64,000 nt of DNA from Mycogone perniciosa. Taxonomy: Eukaryota; Ascomycota; Sordariomycetes; Hypocreales; Hypocreaceae. How positions within the stretch are numbered: position 1 is the first letter of the stretch; every line of letters begins with the position of its first letter. The translations under genes were made by a program, and so were the position numbers. Location of the stretch: contig JAOALB010000029.1 in assembly GCA_025331125.1 (NCBI GenBank), positions 79,526 through 143,525 on the forward strand. The letters are read 5' to 3'. A model generated the notes under the pieces. It made no database searches and had not been told where the DNA came from. It saw only the letters and a program-made list of their open reading frames with translations. Shown here piece by piece: positions 1-12,792 of the stretch.

Positions 1-3000
1 GTGAGTAAGCGAGTGAGAGTGAGATGTGAGATGTGAGAGGAGAAATCGTGACGTCAAGCCGCCGCGGACGTTGGATTGGGTTTCTTTTTTTGCGGCCAGG
101 AATAGACTCTTCCTAGCAGGGATGGCCTAGACTACTGCGGTTTTCGATGCGGTTAATGCTGGTCGGCCGAATTGTCGGGACGAAGTCGACGAGGTTTGTT
201 TAGTAGGTATGGGTACTACTCCGTACTATGGGTATGTAATGTATGTACGAGTATGTAGACGCACGGATGGCGTGCCTGGGGGGGTGTTGACGAGAAGTCG
301 GTGAGAGGACGGGATAGTATTCGCATGTACGAGTAGGATTGCGGATGAGAAGGAGAAGGAGAAGGAAAGAAATGGAGGTTCCGGACTCAGATATTGACTC
401 TGTTGCCACCTTTGGTTGCCGGGGCGGTTCTTGATGGTGATAGGTCTTTTGGAGATGGAGCAAACTCCTCTGTGGCGGCGGCGTCGACAAGGACAAGCGA
501 GCAGCAGCGGACAGGCCAAGGCGAAGCAAGGATATGGGAGCTTGGAGGAGGATCAGATGTCAGTTCCAGGGCTCTAGATGCATCCGTCTCGTCTCCATCT
601 ATGGACCCGGTGTGTATAAGGTAGCGAGCGACGTCCTAGGCCCTGGGACAAAAGAGCCCGTGCAAGCGGGACCCCACTGCTGGTGGGGGAGCCCTGAAAG
701 CCTTTATGTTTCAGCGGGGGTGTTTTTCGTGCTGGAGCCTCTAATATCCATCCCTCCCTTCATCTATCTAGGACCTGCTCCGTACTCCGTTCTCCGTAGG
801 ATCCTAGGCTCCTTCACCAAAAACCCGGAGCATGACGGGAGCCGCCGCTAGGCCGACCCGCCAATCATCCTCGGTACCATCCCGCCTGTCGCTGCAAAGT
901 TCCGGCAGGGCCCGTAGCCTCTCTGACTAGAAAGCTCTAGCTCTCTCTCACTTTACCTTGACGAGTGTTGTTTTTTCTTCTCCTTCTGTCTTTTCCCCTT
1001 GCTTTTTCTTCTTCTTCTCCTTCCCTCTTCCGCTTCCGCACCTACATAGAGTCAACATCCCGGTGGAAGAGGGGGGCTTCGATAGGTTCGAAATCGGGTG
1101 GGCATGTCTGAAAGGACGGGTGATTGGCCCCTGGGCTGCTTGGTGCCAAGCGGGATGGACGGCTAAACTATTGGACGGACGCGGGTATATACGACGACTG
1201 CTACTCCTACTCCTACTAGCAGAACTAGTGGTATCTTACTTTGTTGCCCTGTTGCAGTTGCCCAGGACGGCATATGTGTAAAAAAGGGTTGAGCTGATTG
1301 TGCGTGCGTGCGTGCGTATGTGACTTGTGTCCGATCCGAGCGTGGAGCGAGAAAAGAGTCAACAACACATCCATGGCGAGAAAAAAACAAGGGCTCCATT
1401 TTGGTTAAACTAGGGGACTGGACTGGACCTGGGTAACGGACTACGATGTGATGGATCTAGTAATAAGGGCACGCATGAACGAGGACTAGTAGGGGCCATA
1501 TTACTAGCGCAGAGTCCACCCGTGTAAAGGAACTGCCCGAGGAGAAGGAAAGAAAGAAAAAAAAACACCCAAGAAACGAGAAAAAAGAAAGGATGCGGTA
1601 GCCACGTTTCCATCTCCAGCAGGTAGTTTGCTTTTAGTGGTGTGTCGTTATAATATAATAGGTAGTATGTATTACAGGATTACATTTACTGGTCGTTGAA
1701 GTTCCCGGAACCGGCCTCGGTGCTTTCGGTCCGGCAACCGGTGAGGGAGCGGCGTGGGCTCTAAGTGGTGTGCCTCTCTCTCAAGCAAGCTGACTGACTG
1801 ACTGACTGACTGGGTTTGATATCGCCCAACTTTTTGGCATGGGCCAGCCAAGTCGCCCCCAAAAACCGAGTTTGCGTCCAGTGTTGCAGATTCTAGATCC
1901 ACGGCATATAGCATCCGACTAAAAGACCCGGCATTTCTGACGAAGCCGAAACCCGACCAGGGCCAATGTCGGATCGCCAGGCTTTGATCTTGGATAATAC
2001 ACAGTATCTACACACATACTACTCCGTACTGCTACATGGCATCGGCATGTTGGCCTGTGCGGAGGAGTCATTGTCCGATGCTGTACAACCTCATAAATGA
2101 TACTTCTTCGGTGTGGGTCGCATGCTGCACATACCTTACATACAATACATACTGTACTCCGTATGGAGCATCAATACACGTTATACTCACTCACATACGG
2201 CCCTTTTGTTGTACAACACAGCCAACCAACCCAAGGCCACATCGTGGCGACACCTCATCATGAGTTTCAGCTAGCTGTACTCCGTACCAAGAATGTACAT
2301 ACACCTGGAAATCTCCAAATTCGAGCAACTTGGCGCACCATTTACATGCAGGTACGTAGCATAAGAGTGGTGATTGCGCTTTGCAGATTGAAGATTTGCT
2401 CTTTTTTCTTTTCTTTTTTTTGCATTTTCCCTTTGTCTCGGCTGTCTTGACAAGTTTCGTCCACCTCACAAGTCAGCGCTCGCGCCTCATAAGCCTCCCC
2501 CCACCACCACCTCAATCGTGGATGGATCGTATTCAGTCTTGTCATGCTTCTGCATATAGTGATACATTGGAGGAGGAGCTTGTACCTAACTACGAAGCAT
2601 GTACTCCGCCAGTGTAATATACTGAATCATTCATGTTGTTAGACCAGACTTGACTCAATCTGTTGTTTTCTGTCGTTATGGTGCATTATAAAATTCATTC
2701 ATATGGCATTTTAGCAAGGCCGTGGATTTCTCCGAATGTTTGCTCACTACGCAGCACGCTGGTGTTTCGCGCACGACGCGGCGCAACTTGGCAATACCAC
2801 TACAGAAGTCATGTACGGCATCTTTGGTCTACGGATTGGTCGCACAGCAGAAACCCCCTCATCAAACGGAGCAAATGGATTCGTCACGGACAGCGCAGCT
2901 TGAATCGGATATCAGGCTTTCCGGCGTTTAGAACACGCGGCCTGTTTCAATGCCGAAGAATTTCGCTCCTTGCTCCTTGCTGTGTGTTAGGTAGCCGTCG

Positions 3001-5504
3001 GTGTATCGATGCCTGCTTGGAGAAGTGAGTGGCATCAAATGATCAATATGCTGCGGATCAGGGCAGGGAGAAGGACGGCAGACTGCATAAATGATGGGCC
3101 TTTGACAATCTTATGAGCCTCTCAGCTTACTAAATAACACATACACGGTGTGTGCCACCATACAATGGACCTCATTGCCAATTGCTTATTTAAGGCAGCA
3201 GCAGGGGAACCGACATGCTGGGTCTGTCAATCCTCGACCCCATGTCCGCCTCCACAAAGCATTTTTTTTTTGGATCCTAGACTAGCTGAATGCGAGTCCC
3301 CCCAAGGGGCAAATGATTTTCGGATTGCGGCGTGAAAGTTGAGGCGTCAAGATGGGGCAAACATCGAGTCAATTGCTCGATATCGGATGTAAGTGGTCGG
3401 ATAACCCAGGACGAGGGGACGGGGGTACGGATCTCGACGAGGCCTATCGCGGTGTGAAAGTGTAATTGGGCCATTTAGCGAAAAGAAGAAAAAGAAAAAA
3501 AGAGTTGCCTGCTGCTCCGTAGATTGTATAACCTCGGTGCGCCATGGCAGTTTCCTAGTTCCCGTGCGGTTCTTTTGGGTTTTGACGGGTGTCTGGATCT
3601 ATGCACTATGTACTATCTAGTATCAGGCGATTGTGTGGTTGAGAATCGAGATGCTGAGAGGAACTTTGACGCTGAGGCGGTGCGTTTTTGCCCGATTCGG
3701 GTAAGCCGGGAGGAGGGGCACGTGGGTGGACAATCGACCACAGCCGCGGGGCTCAACGGGCTTTTAGCATGTACGAAGTATCTATAGCGTGAGCTTGTCG
3801 AAGAATTGGTACTCGAGCGATGGTAGCAGTACTAGTATTAAAAGGTATGTATACGAAGTACGGAGTACTCGTAGATAATATGATGTATGTATGAATTACG
3901 AGTACGTGCATCATAGTTACATGCCGGAGGAGAGACATGCTTCTAATCAATGGAGCCTCCCAACACACGGCTTCACCCTATGGAGAGCATTCAGCCAGCA
4001 GCCGAGCAGCCCTTTGCAGCAAGCAGTACGCAGTACGCAGTACAGCTGTCCCGCAGTGTTTCATAGAGGCTCTAACTGCAATCAGCACCTCAGATCCAGT
4101 CAGGAGTGGTGTTAATTAGCCTGTGCTTAGGTGCATCGCCTTAGCTCGCTCGCTCGCTCACCATGTGCATTTTCATCAACCCATCCTTTTTACGCTCACG
4201 CCACACCTGCTGGCAGCCTGCATTCCCATTTTCTCTCCCATCATCTTTGCGACCTTTTTTTTCACTGCCACGGCGAGCTGGCCGCCAGACGACTACTACT
4301 ACGAAGTACTACTGCCTGCTACTGCTTGCTCCAGCGCCAGAATAGGCAACGCCCAGGGAGGCTTACATGCCGCCCGGCCTGACAGATCACCTCATACGGA
4401 GTACAGCGTCGACGAAAGCCCAGACGGCGCAAAGCTGTTGTCCCCCCCACACCCTGTCTGGCTGGCTGCCTGCTTTGCGTTGCTTGCTTGCTTGCTTGCT
4501 TTCTCCTCTCACTCCTCTTGCTTGCCTGCTTGCCTGCCTGCGCACTGAATTCACTCCTCCTCCGGCATCCCGTCCGTCCCTGATACTACTGCTACTGCTA
4601 CTGCTTGTTAGTACTACACCTACCTCTACCTAGTATCTCGTCGCAAAGAGCTCTGCTCTGCTCTCCTCGGCCCTCGCCTTCGCCTTCACCCACCCCCGGC
4701 CCAGCCACCTCTCTTTTTTTTGCCCTCTCTCCCCTTTTCTCGCCTGGTCTGGTTTGGTCTGGTCTGGTCCTTTTTCGCACCGGCCAGCGCTTTTAGCAGG
4801 GCCTTAACGCCAACAGCGGCCCCACCACACCTCCAGTTCTGTTCCCAAAACCTCCCAGGGTCTCAGGACAGGACGCACACGCTTTGCCAGATCTCCTCCT
4901 AGGCTCCTGGGACAGACAGGCAGAGGGCAGCAGAGACCTGCACCTGCACTACGACGTACTCGTACGCGCGCTGCACTGCACGGCGTGCCGGTACGGTCTC
5001 CAGAGAGGCGCCTATTATTCTAGCCCAGCGATCCGGATAGGAGCTAGGGCTTTGGCCAGAACCCTGTCGGTCGGTGACAATGTCAATAAAGTAAGCGTCC
5101 TTTGCGAGCGACTGTCTTCCTGTCTTCTCTCTTCTTCCTCCCGTCTGTCCGTCTCCTTCTCCTCCGTGCCTGGGCCGGTTCGCTACCTATCCAATCCATC
5201 CTTCGCCTTGCCTTCTCTGGCCCTCTCTTCCCGCGTCTCTGCTTTGATTTGAGCGCGCGCGGACTGCTCCCCTCCTCTTGTCTCTTGTCCCTCTTTGCCT
5301 TTGCTCCAACCAACTCTTCTTTTTATTCTCACCCTCCCTCTCTTTTCCCTCTTTTGTCCTCCCTCCCTCCCTCCTCTGTGCGCCTGTTGTCAGTGTGCTC
5401 GCTCGCTTGTCAAATCGTCCCACCTCCAAAACCTCCAGCCCCGCCATACCTATACTACTATTCTATTACCTTACCTTACATATCCATAATCCATCCCTCC
5501 TCTC
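1..5504. other. Gene-free leader region with simple repeats
   Basis: I find no protein gene here. Open frames are short, of low complexity, and carry no recognisable motif. The stretch holds several simple repeats: a GACT run near 1791-1812, CTC/CTA triplets near 1198-1220 and a CTTG run near 4481-4501. It also holds many copies of the TACTCCGTA/TACGAAGTA palindrome family, for example at 217-226, 2021-2030 and 3851-3874. From about 4640 to 5500 the plus strand is very rich in C and T, as is common in promoters and leaders of filamentous fungi; it probably belongs to the WBP2-like gene that follows. A transcript with an unusual long leader or a non-coding RNA cannot be excluded. Confidence 0.6.
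1791..1812. repeat. GACT tetranucleotide microsatellite
   Basis: About five and a half perfect GACT units stand in a row. They lie in gene-free DNA, so length changes would have no coding effect. Confidence 0.85.
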
Positions 5505-5546
5505 ATGGAGCCATGGGCCCCGCCCCACGATGAACAACCCTCATGA
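5505..5546 (+). promoter_or_regulatory. Two overlapping uORFs at the WBP2-like start
   Basis: Two upstream ATGs lie just before the main start at 5530. The one at 5505 opens a 13-codon frame that ends at 5546, past the main start. The one at 5513 opens a six-codon frame whose TGA (5531-5533) overlaps the main ATG as ATGA. Both frames differ from the main one, so leaky scanning or termination-reinitiation would be needed to translate the main protein if transcription starts upstream. The layout is visible in the sequence; the regulatory role is inference. Confidence 0.5.
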
Positions 5547-6361
5547 CTACCTGATCCCGAGCCCGACTCCCTCGCGGCCAGTCGACCCTGACAATGCCGA
5601 TAGCTGGGTTATGCTCAACCAGAGCGGATTCGTCAAGCTAGGCAACGAACGAATTCTGCAGAAGCTCGACTCGCGAATATCATGCGAACTATCCGTGCCC
5701 CAGGAGCTCAAGGCTCGCTGCACCCCGTTCCAGCGCAAAAGTGACAAGGGCGCTCTGTTCCTGACCAACAAGCGGGTTGGTTGAACCCTCCCCCCCTTGG
5801 AATCCCTGCCATTGGTGCCTCATTGTTGCTGACCTGGGTCGTTAGATTGTCTACCTCCCCGCCAGGCCTACCCAAGAACCCAAGTTCGAGTCCTTCAGCG
5901 CCCCCATTCTCAAGTTCCAAGACTCGACCACGTCCTCATCCATGTGGTGGGGATGGGTCTGGAAGTCTGACTGCATACCCGTGTCCGGCGGCGGCATCCC
6001 CGCCGACCTGCCGCGAATCGAGGTCAAATTCACCTTTTCCGACGGGGGCATGATGGACTTCAACGAGACCTACATCCGGTTACGAGAGCGCCTGTTCCAG
6101 TACCAGGAGATGCGCAGAGAGCTCGGCCCTGGCGCAGACGTCCCCGACGAACCCTTGCCGGCGTACGAAGCTCAGTCCGGAGATGCATCGTCGGCGGATT
6201 TACTGTCCGTACCGCCGCCCAATCGGTCGGACAGCTCCTCCAGCCGCAGGGCGCCCAATGAGCCGCCACCAAACTACGACGAAGCGCAAGCGCAACAGCT
6301 TAGCAATCGGCTGGAGGACCACATCCGAAGCGAAGTGGATCGCGGTACCCAGGATGACTAA
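5530..6361 (+). CDS. WBP2-like GRAM-domain protein
   Basis: Two exons (5530-5775, 5846-6361) give 253 residues. The 70-nt intron ends in GTTAG with a GCTGAC branch site, and joining restores the GRAM-like stretch TNKRIVYLPARP. The N-terminal two thirds match the GRAM/PH-like fold of the WW-domain-binding protein 2 family (fungal relatives have been called UPF0664 stress-induced proteins), including the WGW motif near residue 120. The C-terminal tail is Pro/Ser rich and carries PPNY near residue 220 and LPAY near 186. PPxY motifs bind WW domains such as those of Rsp5/Nedd4-type ubiquitin ligases, so an adaptor role at membranes or in trafficking is plausible, but this is inferred from the family. 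The start was chosen because the conserved frame begins here; frames from the two upstream ATGs are short. Confidence 0.88.
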
Positions 6362-7171
6362 ACGAAAGAGAGAAAAAAGAAAAAAGCCGGACATCTCCGT
6401 AATGAAGGAAACGTTGGGGTCACGCGAGTTATGAGAAACGAAGGACAAGAAGAAACAAGACGAAGAAAACCGAAAAAGATGATGTTGGGGTCTCTTTTTT
6501 TTCTCCCACTCAGGAAAAAAAAATCGAACCATGTTGGGTTTATTTTGATGTTCCATAATTCTTTGTTTCATGAGCAGAACTGTGTATTCATGTCATGGCT
6601 TTGGACTGGCGCGCTGGTTAAATACTACTTCCATCAAATGGGTTTCTGGATTTTCTAGATGGGGGTTTTTTCAAATGTCAATTAGAAAAAGACGTTGCTT
6701 GCTTGATAAACGAGGCCTTTGGGCCATTGGACAGCATGAAGGGAGCATTTGGTAATCTATTTGTTGCATCGCCCCTCGGCATCATGAGTACTTCTGTGGT
6801 TCATCTTGGGAAACCACACCTCCCATTGCATTACCTGCTGTGTACGAAGTTGATCAAGGAATCACAGACATGCGGCATCACGTAAGCGGAACTGTTTTTC
6901 TATCAAATCACACAGCAAGATGATTCAACCTGCAGCTTTTTACTAATAATGTCCACTCACGTTCGAGATGAAGCTGAAGTGTCCCTCAATCAGAGCCAGC
7001 GAATCAGGGCCCAGTGCCCAGCATACCCAACACAGCCCAGCCTGATGATGGCATCCCAACGACTTCACTCATCTCAAACAAAACAACTTTCTGCAACGCT
7101 AGCCTAACTTCGTGCAAGCCCCCTCATCGTGTTTCATCGCCATATTCTGTCATTCTCCGGAGTCTTTTGAG
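6362..7171. other. Intergenic spacer
   Basis: About 0.8 kb separates the WBP2-like gene from the NLR-like gene. The first part is A-rich and probably holds the 3' UTR. No conserved frame, RNA gene or repeat was recognised. Confidence 0.6.
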
Positions 7172-9671
7172 ATGTCTTCTGACGATCGACGGCTTGGTCT
7201 CCATCAGATCGTCCCAGACGGCAGTGATGTCGACAATACCACTATAGAGTACGTCTACCATCTCGCCATGATCTGCCTAATCTGACACTACCAGCATTAT
7301 TGCGATCCATGGCTTAGACACCGAGTCGCCTCGAACATGGGAGTTCAAAGTGAAGGGGACGGATCGGAAAATTAACTGGTCGACAGAGACTTTCTCCCAG
7401 CGGCAGTCCCCCAGGCTAGGATCTTTACTTACGATTGGAACGCCAACTATTTTCAAGATGCGCCTGTGCAGACCTTGCTTAATCACGCCGACACCCTCCT
7501 CGCCCACGTTGCTAAAACTCAAGATGTCAAGAAACAACCCATCATCTTCATTGCGTCCTGTTTTGGTGGGCTCATCTTGGCCGAGGTATGATCACAACGA
7601 GCAAGCAAGAAGATGAATCGGAGCTGACACAGCAAGGCCATAAACCGCGCTGGTCAAGAAGGCAGCCCCTACCGATGTGCTTTGACCTCTACGGTTGGAG
7701 TCGTCTTTCTTGCTACCCCATTCCATGGGACCGATGCATCGAAGCAAGCTAAGTGGCTGGTCGTCGTCGGCGGTATAATGGGCAAAAAGACGTCAAACAG
7801 CCTTATAAAGGATCTCGAGCAGAATCATGATTTTGTTCGTCAACGGGTTCAGAAATTCACGGAGATTGCTAATGCCGACTCGGTGCGGCTACCCCTATAC
7901 TGTTTCTACGAAACTAAGAAGACGGAGATCCTAAGACGCGTCCTTGTGTCACGTTTGGCCAAGTTTCTATCCACAGGCCTAACATACAAGACTGTACACC
8001 ACTCCTCTCCATGCCACCGGCTATTGCTAACCCGAGACAGCTTGTTACGGAGTCTTCAGCCTGTCTCCACGGTTTTGGTCGTCACGGACTCAACGCAACC
8101 CATTCCGGCATGAATAAGTTCGATAGCCCGGATAGCCCAGATTTCAAGCTGGTCAAGGATGTTATCAAGGACTTTGCTGATAAAGCGTCAACAACCCTAG
8201 ACCGGCGCCAGAGTTGTAGGTCAACGAGTACAACGTTGTTGAGCGGTCCTAATGACTCTTAGCCCCCCACCGTCACTGGATGGTCCCATTCGGACGGAAT
8301 GAAGAATTTGTCGGGCGCAAGCAGATCCTACAACAATTACTTGAGAGACTCCCTCCGATAAACTGCAAGGGTGACTGCCAGAGGACCGCCCTCAATGGTC
8401 TTGGCGGGGTCGGCAAGACTCAGATTGCTCTCGAGGCTGCCTACCAGGTCTATGAAAAACATCCCCATTGCTCAGTATTCTGGGTTCCCGCTGTCAATGC
8501 CACCACGTTTGAGAATGCTTACCGCGAAATCGGCCGACTGCTTGGGGTGACAGGGACTGATGAGGATAAGGCTGATGTCAAGACTGTCGTCAAGACTGTC
8601 GTCAAGACTGCCCTCAGCCGTGAAGAGGCAGGCCAGTGGCTCCTGGTCATCGACAATGCCGATGACCCCGAGCTGATGTTTGGATCCGCGGGTCTCTCAA
8701 ATTATCTCCCATTCAATGTGAACGGCTCTATCCTATTCACAACGCGGACACACGAGGTCGCGGTGCGGCTAGACATTGGGCAGAGAGACATCTTGAAGAC
8801 GGCTAAGATGAGTCGAGAAGAATCTATGGAAATATTACAGACTAGGTTAAGGGAAGACCAGATGCGAGACGCGGCAAGCACCAACAGCCTTCTTGACTTC
8901 CTCGATTATCTTCCACTAGCCATCAAACAGGCATCCGCATATATGGCCAGGACAGGAATAACCACGACGAAATACCTCGATTATTGCCGGTCAAGTGAAG
9001 CGACGTCAGTGAGTCTGCTTAGCAGAGACTTCGAAGATCGTGGCCGCTATGATACGACTAAGAATCCGGTGGCTGCCACTTGGTTGATCTCGTTCGAGCA
9101 TGTCGCAAGAGACAACCCCCGAGCTGGGGAGTATTTGAGGTTCATGTGTTTCCTGACCGAGAAAGTTATCCCCATATCTCTGTTACCACCAACAGACAAT
9201 GGGCTAGAGGTGGATGAGGCAATTGGGATACTCGAATCATACGCATTCATCACAAAACGCGAAGAGGGGGCGTCTATCGATATGCACCGACTGGTCCGAC
9301 TGGCAATGCGGAACTGGCTTCACCAAGAGAAAAAGGCTCAAGAGACGTATAGTCGTGTGATACAGAGAGTGCATAAAGTGTTTCCATTTCCAGAGCACGA
9401 CAATCGAGATACGTGGATGAGGTACATGTCGCATGCGCGGAGCGCGTTGGAGTTTACAGAAGAATGTGACGACGAGAAAGCCAAGTCAAGTCTTCTGCAC
9501 GGTGTCGCTAAGGGCTTGTTGGAATTAGGGAAATATAAAGAGGGAGAGGAAATGTATCGACAAGCGCTAGAGCTATGCGAGAAGGTGCTGGGCAAGGAGC
9601 ATCCATATACAATTGGCAGCAGAAATAACCTAGCAAGTGTCCTTCGCAGCCTCGCAAAGGAAACTGAATAA
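7172..9671 (+). pseudogene. NLR-like protein: hydrolase, NB-ARC, TPR; frameshifted
   Basis: Five exons (7172-7248, 7295-7585, 7637-7993, 8041-8215, 8263-9671) read through four clean 46-51 nt introns and would give about 769 residues. The N-terminus is an alpha/beta-hydrolase domain of the SesB type found in fungal NLRs (IIAIHGLDTES, IASCFGGLILAE, FLATPFHGTD, ATHSGMNKF). After the junction HWMVPFGRNEEFVGR comes an NB-ARC ATPase with P-loop GLGGVGKT, Walker B LLVIDNAD and the RNBS-like LFTTRTHEVA. The protein ends in about one TPR unit (YRQALELCEKVLGKEHPYT) and then stops, whereas relatives carry long TPR arrays. Exon 2 contains a frameshift near 7378: the frame reading KGTDRKINW changes to the one reading RDFLPAAVPQARIF, which fits loss of one base. 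Such proteins act in fungal nonself recognition and programmed cell death. The gene may be a pseudogene, or a live gene with one sequence error and a natural C-terminal truncation. Confidence 0.8.
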
Positions 9672-11394
9672 GATAGCTGGTAGGCGAGGTGGTTTAGTGA
9701 GGAGACCGGGAACACATCTCTACTGTACCAAGAGTTGTTTGTAATTTAGCAAGGTTCCGTTTGTCAACAACTTGTTGATGATACCGTTTCAAAAAGTTAA
9801 TTCATGCCAGTCTTGCGCGTCTGACCACGCCGTGAATCATGACTTGATCCTGGTACCCTGTGGGAACGCGGCAGACAATACAGTCACGCCATAGGTCGGT
9901 AGCGTTCGTGATTGCCTGTAGGAGATGGAGTGGGCGTACCTACAGCCGAGGGATCGCAAACTGTTCAACTTGCGGAACAGTCAGCTTTGTTCGCGATGAG
10001 CCGGGGGGAGGTGAGGCAGATCGTATGGCTCGCCTGTGGCGGCTATTGCAAGGGAGATGTAGTGGCAGTATTGTCATCCTCTCTAGTGTAGAGAGGCAAG
10101 GTTCAGTGTGATGAAAACGGGAAGGTGTCACTGATGTTGTAGTGTTGAGGGCGTTGTGTGGTGGAAAGGGGAGGAATTTGTGTGTGTGTGTGTGATGAAG
10201 TTGAAAGGTGCAAAAGTTGTTGCCTCTGGAATAGCTGTTGCGAGGCATGTGTGCAGCTGTCACTAGTAGAAGGGTCGGGGGTAAAGCTCACTTTCTCCTC
10301 ACATTGCTGCACTTGGCAAGATATCGACGCACTATTCCTCAGGACGAAAACACTGGGTTATCGACGAAACAGGAGTCAACCACAGCCGATTGCAAGTTCA
10401 ATACCACCTGAGGTCATTGCGGGAGTGTGAACGCGAAAGCATAAAAGAAAATAAGGGAGTATTGGAACAGCCTCTGACGCCGATGCTGGGGGCAGACTCG
10501 GATTTTGTGAGCCAAATCTTCTGAGAAGGGCCCTTGAATGCATATGACAGGCTGGGAAGCGACATATAGAATCGCCTGGTGCTCTCGGTTCTGATGGAAA
10601 TGCCCAACTGCTTCCCCGGTTGTCCAAGCTGAGTCCGTGTCCTTCTGAATAGATGATCTGGGTGAGAGCATTGTTGGTTCAGCAAATGATGAGCAGAAGA
10701 TTGCCGTCATTCTTGATCGAATTGACAAGATGATGGAGAAGAGGGGACAATCCTATCGCCAAAGCTGACGGATATCAGTGGCATGAGGAAGGCACTGGAT
10801 CATATTCATGCGGACAACGTGCTCGCTACAACGGACGACTTTGAATACACCTCTTGGTAACTTGAAGGACCATAAAATTGATCAATTCATGCCGATAGGG
10901 CGAGATAGAGACACTGCAATGACAGACTTGTTCGGGCACGTGGACTCTCCATCACCTTACAACATGACTAGATCTCAAGTAGTTCATGAGACAACAGACC
11001 CGTACTATTTCCTGATGAGCACGTGCTTATAGTGCAAAAGCGGAAAATCTGACCTCGCTTTGTTGGTTTCCTGAATACTGAATATTGATGTGCCTCTGAC
11101 CATGCAATGCTGACTCTCCTATCTTCATCTGAGCCTTGAAATTTCACCAAAACGGTAACCCAAATGCCCGACTAATTTTTTGACTGCTTACTAAAATACC
11201 TCTGTCATGTGATATTGATCGTGACGTGGTCGGCTGATCACAGCCAATCAAAATGCCTCAATTCCGGATCAGCTTTTCGCTTCGCGATTTTGACCGAGAG
11301 CTTCCGACTTCATACGTTCATTGCAACAATACCGCACCAGGATAACTAGCCACCGGGGCGATCTGTCAACTTCTTCGCCATACTTACCGTCGAA
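9672..11394. other. Gene-free stretch after the NLR-like gene
   Basis: About 1.7 kb with no intact gene. A TG dinucleotide run lies near 10178-10193. Between about 10430 and 10770 the plus strand shows protein-like pieces in different frames, such as EQPLTPMLGADSDFV and NDEQKIAVILDRIDKMME, broken by stops. This may be a decayed gene, but I could not assign a family. The last part should hold the QCR6 promoter. Confidence 0.45.
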
Positions 11395-11681
11395 ATGGGT
11401 ATCTGGGAAGCATTCTCCGAGATTGTTGAGGCTGTGACGCCATGGAGCGTCGTGGAGGCTGAGGCTCCGGCCGAGGAACCCAAGGTAAGGAGGGGAAAAA
11501 TTATTTGGGGCATCAATTGTGTCATGGAGGGAGGGGCTCACCCATCCCCTCTCACTGCGCATTTGGGGGTGTCGAAGTCTGTCTGTGGGTTTTTGATACG
11601 GAGTGCTGATTGATTGCGCAGGAGGAGCAGATCCCCGAAGCCAAGGTAGAAGAGAAGGAGGAGCCGCAAGTGGAAGAGGCC

Positions 11682-11713
<32 letters not shown>

Positions 11714-12210
11714 GGAGGATGAGGAAGAAATCGTCGACCCTAAAGAAGTTCTCGAGGAAGGTTCGTTAATGCCCGTCTCCTTGCGCAAGCGATTCGATAC
11801 CACCCCACCTCCACGTGCGCGGACGAGGGATTTCCGACATCTACAATATATCGAGCCGGATCAAAGAATCATGGAAACGACATAAGACCGGATGCTGACT
11901 TGTGATGATATAGAGTGCAAGGAGTCCCCGCAATGCGCTCCTGCTAAGCACCACTTCGATGAGTGCGTGGAGCGAGTTCACCAGCAGGAGAGCGAGGGCG
12001 AGATTAAGGAGGACTGCGTTGAGGAGTGTGAGTGATGACCCCCAAAGTTCCCAAAACCATGTGCCGCCGGGCATGTTATACAGTCATGTCGAATCACCGT
12101 TGCTGTTCTGTGCGACTTTTCAACATTTGCTGACTTGAACTGCAGTCTTCCATCTGGCTCACTGTGCCTCTGCATGCGCCGCCCCTAAGCTGTGGGCCAA
12201 GCTGAAATAA
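11395..12210 (+). CDS. QCR6: Ubiquinol-cytochrome c reductase hinge subunit
   Basis: Four exons (11395-11484, 11622-11760, 11914-12027, 12146-12210) give 135 residues, the usual size for this subunit. After a short N-terminal part comes an uninterrupted acidic tract encoded by GAG/GAA repeats. Then follows the conserved hinge fold with paired cysteines: ECKESPQCAPAKHHFDEC, DCVEEFFHLAHC and the C-terminal LWAKLK. The hinge protein sits on the intermembrane-space face of mitochondrial complex III, beside cytochrome c1, and is thought to help cytochrome c dock. The last intron splits the TTC codon in VEEFFHL, which confirms the junction. The introns (137, 153 and 118 nt) are longer than those of most neighbours. 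Confidence 0.93.
11670..11731 (+). repeat. GAG/GAA triplet repeat coding an acidic tract
   Basis: A purine-only triplet run inside QCR6 exon 2 encodes mostly glutamate. It is part of the protein: the acidic N-terminal segment is typical of hinge proteins. Its length could vary by slippage without loss of frame. Confidence 0.8.
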
Positions 12211-12792
12211 ATATTCTATAAAAAACACCGCATACCCTACGACTGTACTTCGATCTGAGGGAGAAGCCGAGTTGGGAACCCTCTCGACCGGCAACCAGAT
12301 CGTTGTACAGGGATATGTTCTCACGTACGAAACTGGCTACCTCTTGGTGGTCAATGTCAAAAACAGCAGTCTCGGCTGCCCGTCTGTAATCATACGCTCA
12401 GCGCGATACAAAATAGATTTCTCTCTTCAAATTCTTTTGCTGCACCTGTATTTTCTGTGATTTCTCTGCTGTGGATTCATTTTCTTGATGGGCATGAATT
12501 AGGATCAGTTGGTCAAGCTCATGATTGCATGCTCTTTTGGAAGAATACAAGTCGTTTATGCCTCACGTGATCCACATTTGGCGGTGGGTGGGTGATAGGG
12601 CAGTCAGAGGAGCCTTATTGGGAGATGTCTTTTTTTCTTGATGAACATGAACGACACTCCCCGACATACACTTTTGTCGCACAAAGGGAGTCAATCAAAC
12701 GTCAAGAGACGCCAGATGTGTGCTGCAACAATAACTCTTGCCTCTACATCATTGACCCGTCTCCTTTTTCGCATTTAAACCTCACCCCCACA
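12211..12792. other. Intergenic spacer between QCR6 and RCC1-like gene
   Basis: About 0.6 kb. An AATAAAT just at the QCR6 stop could serve as its poly(A) signal. No other gene or repeat was seen. Confidence 0.55.

Noticed and set aside
4123..5533. Several overlapping plus-strand frames of 60-143 codons before the WBP2-like gene
   Set aside because: They follow CT-rich low-complexity DNA, giving Leu/Ser/Pro-rich peptides in all three frames, and none has a motif.
11552..11803. Poly-serine minus-strand frame
   Set aside because: It is the reverse complement of the GAG/GAA glutamate tract of QCR6 and has no other protein features.
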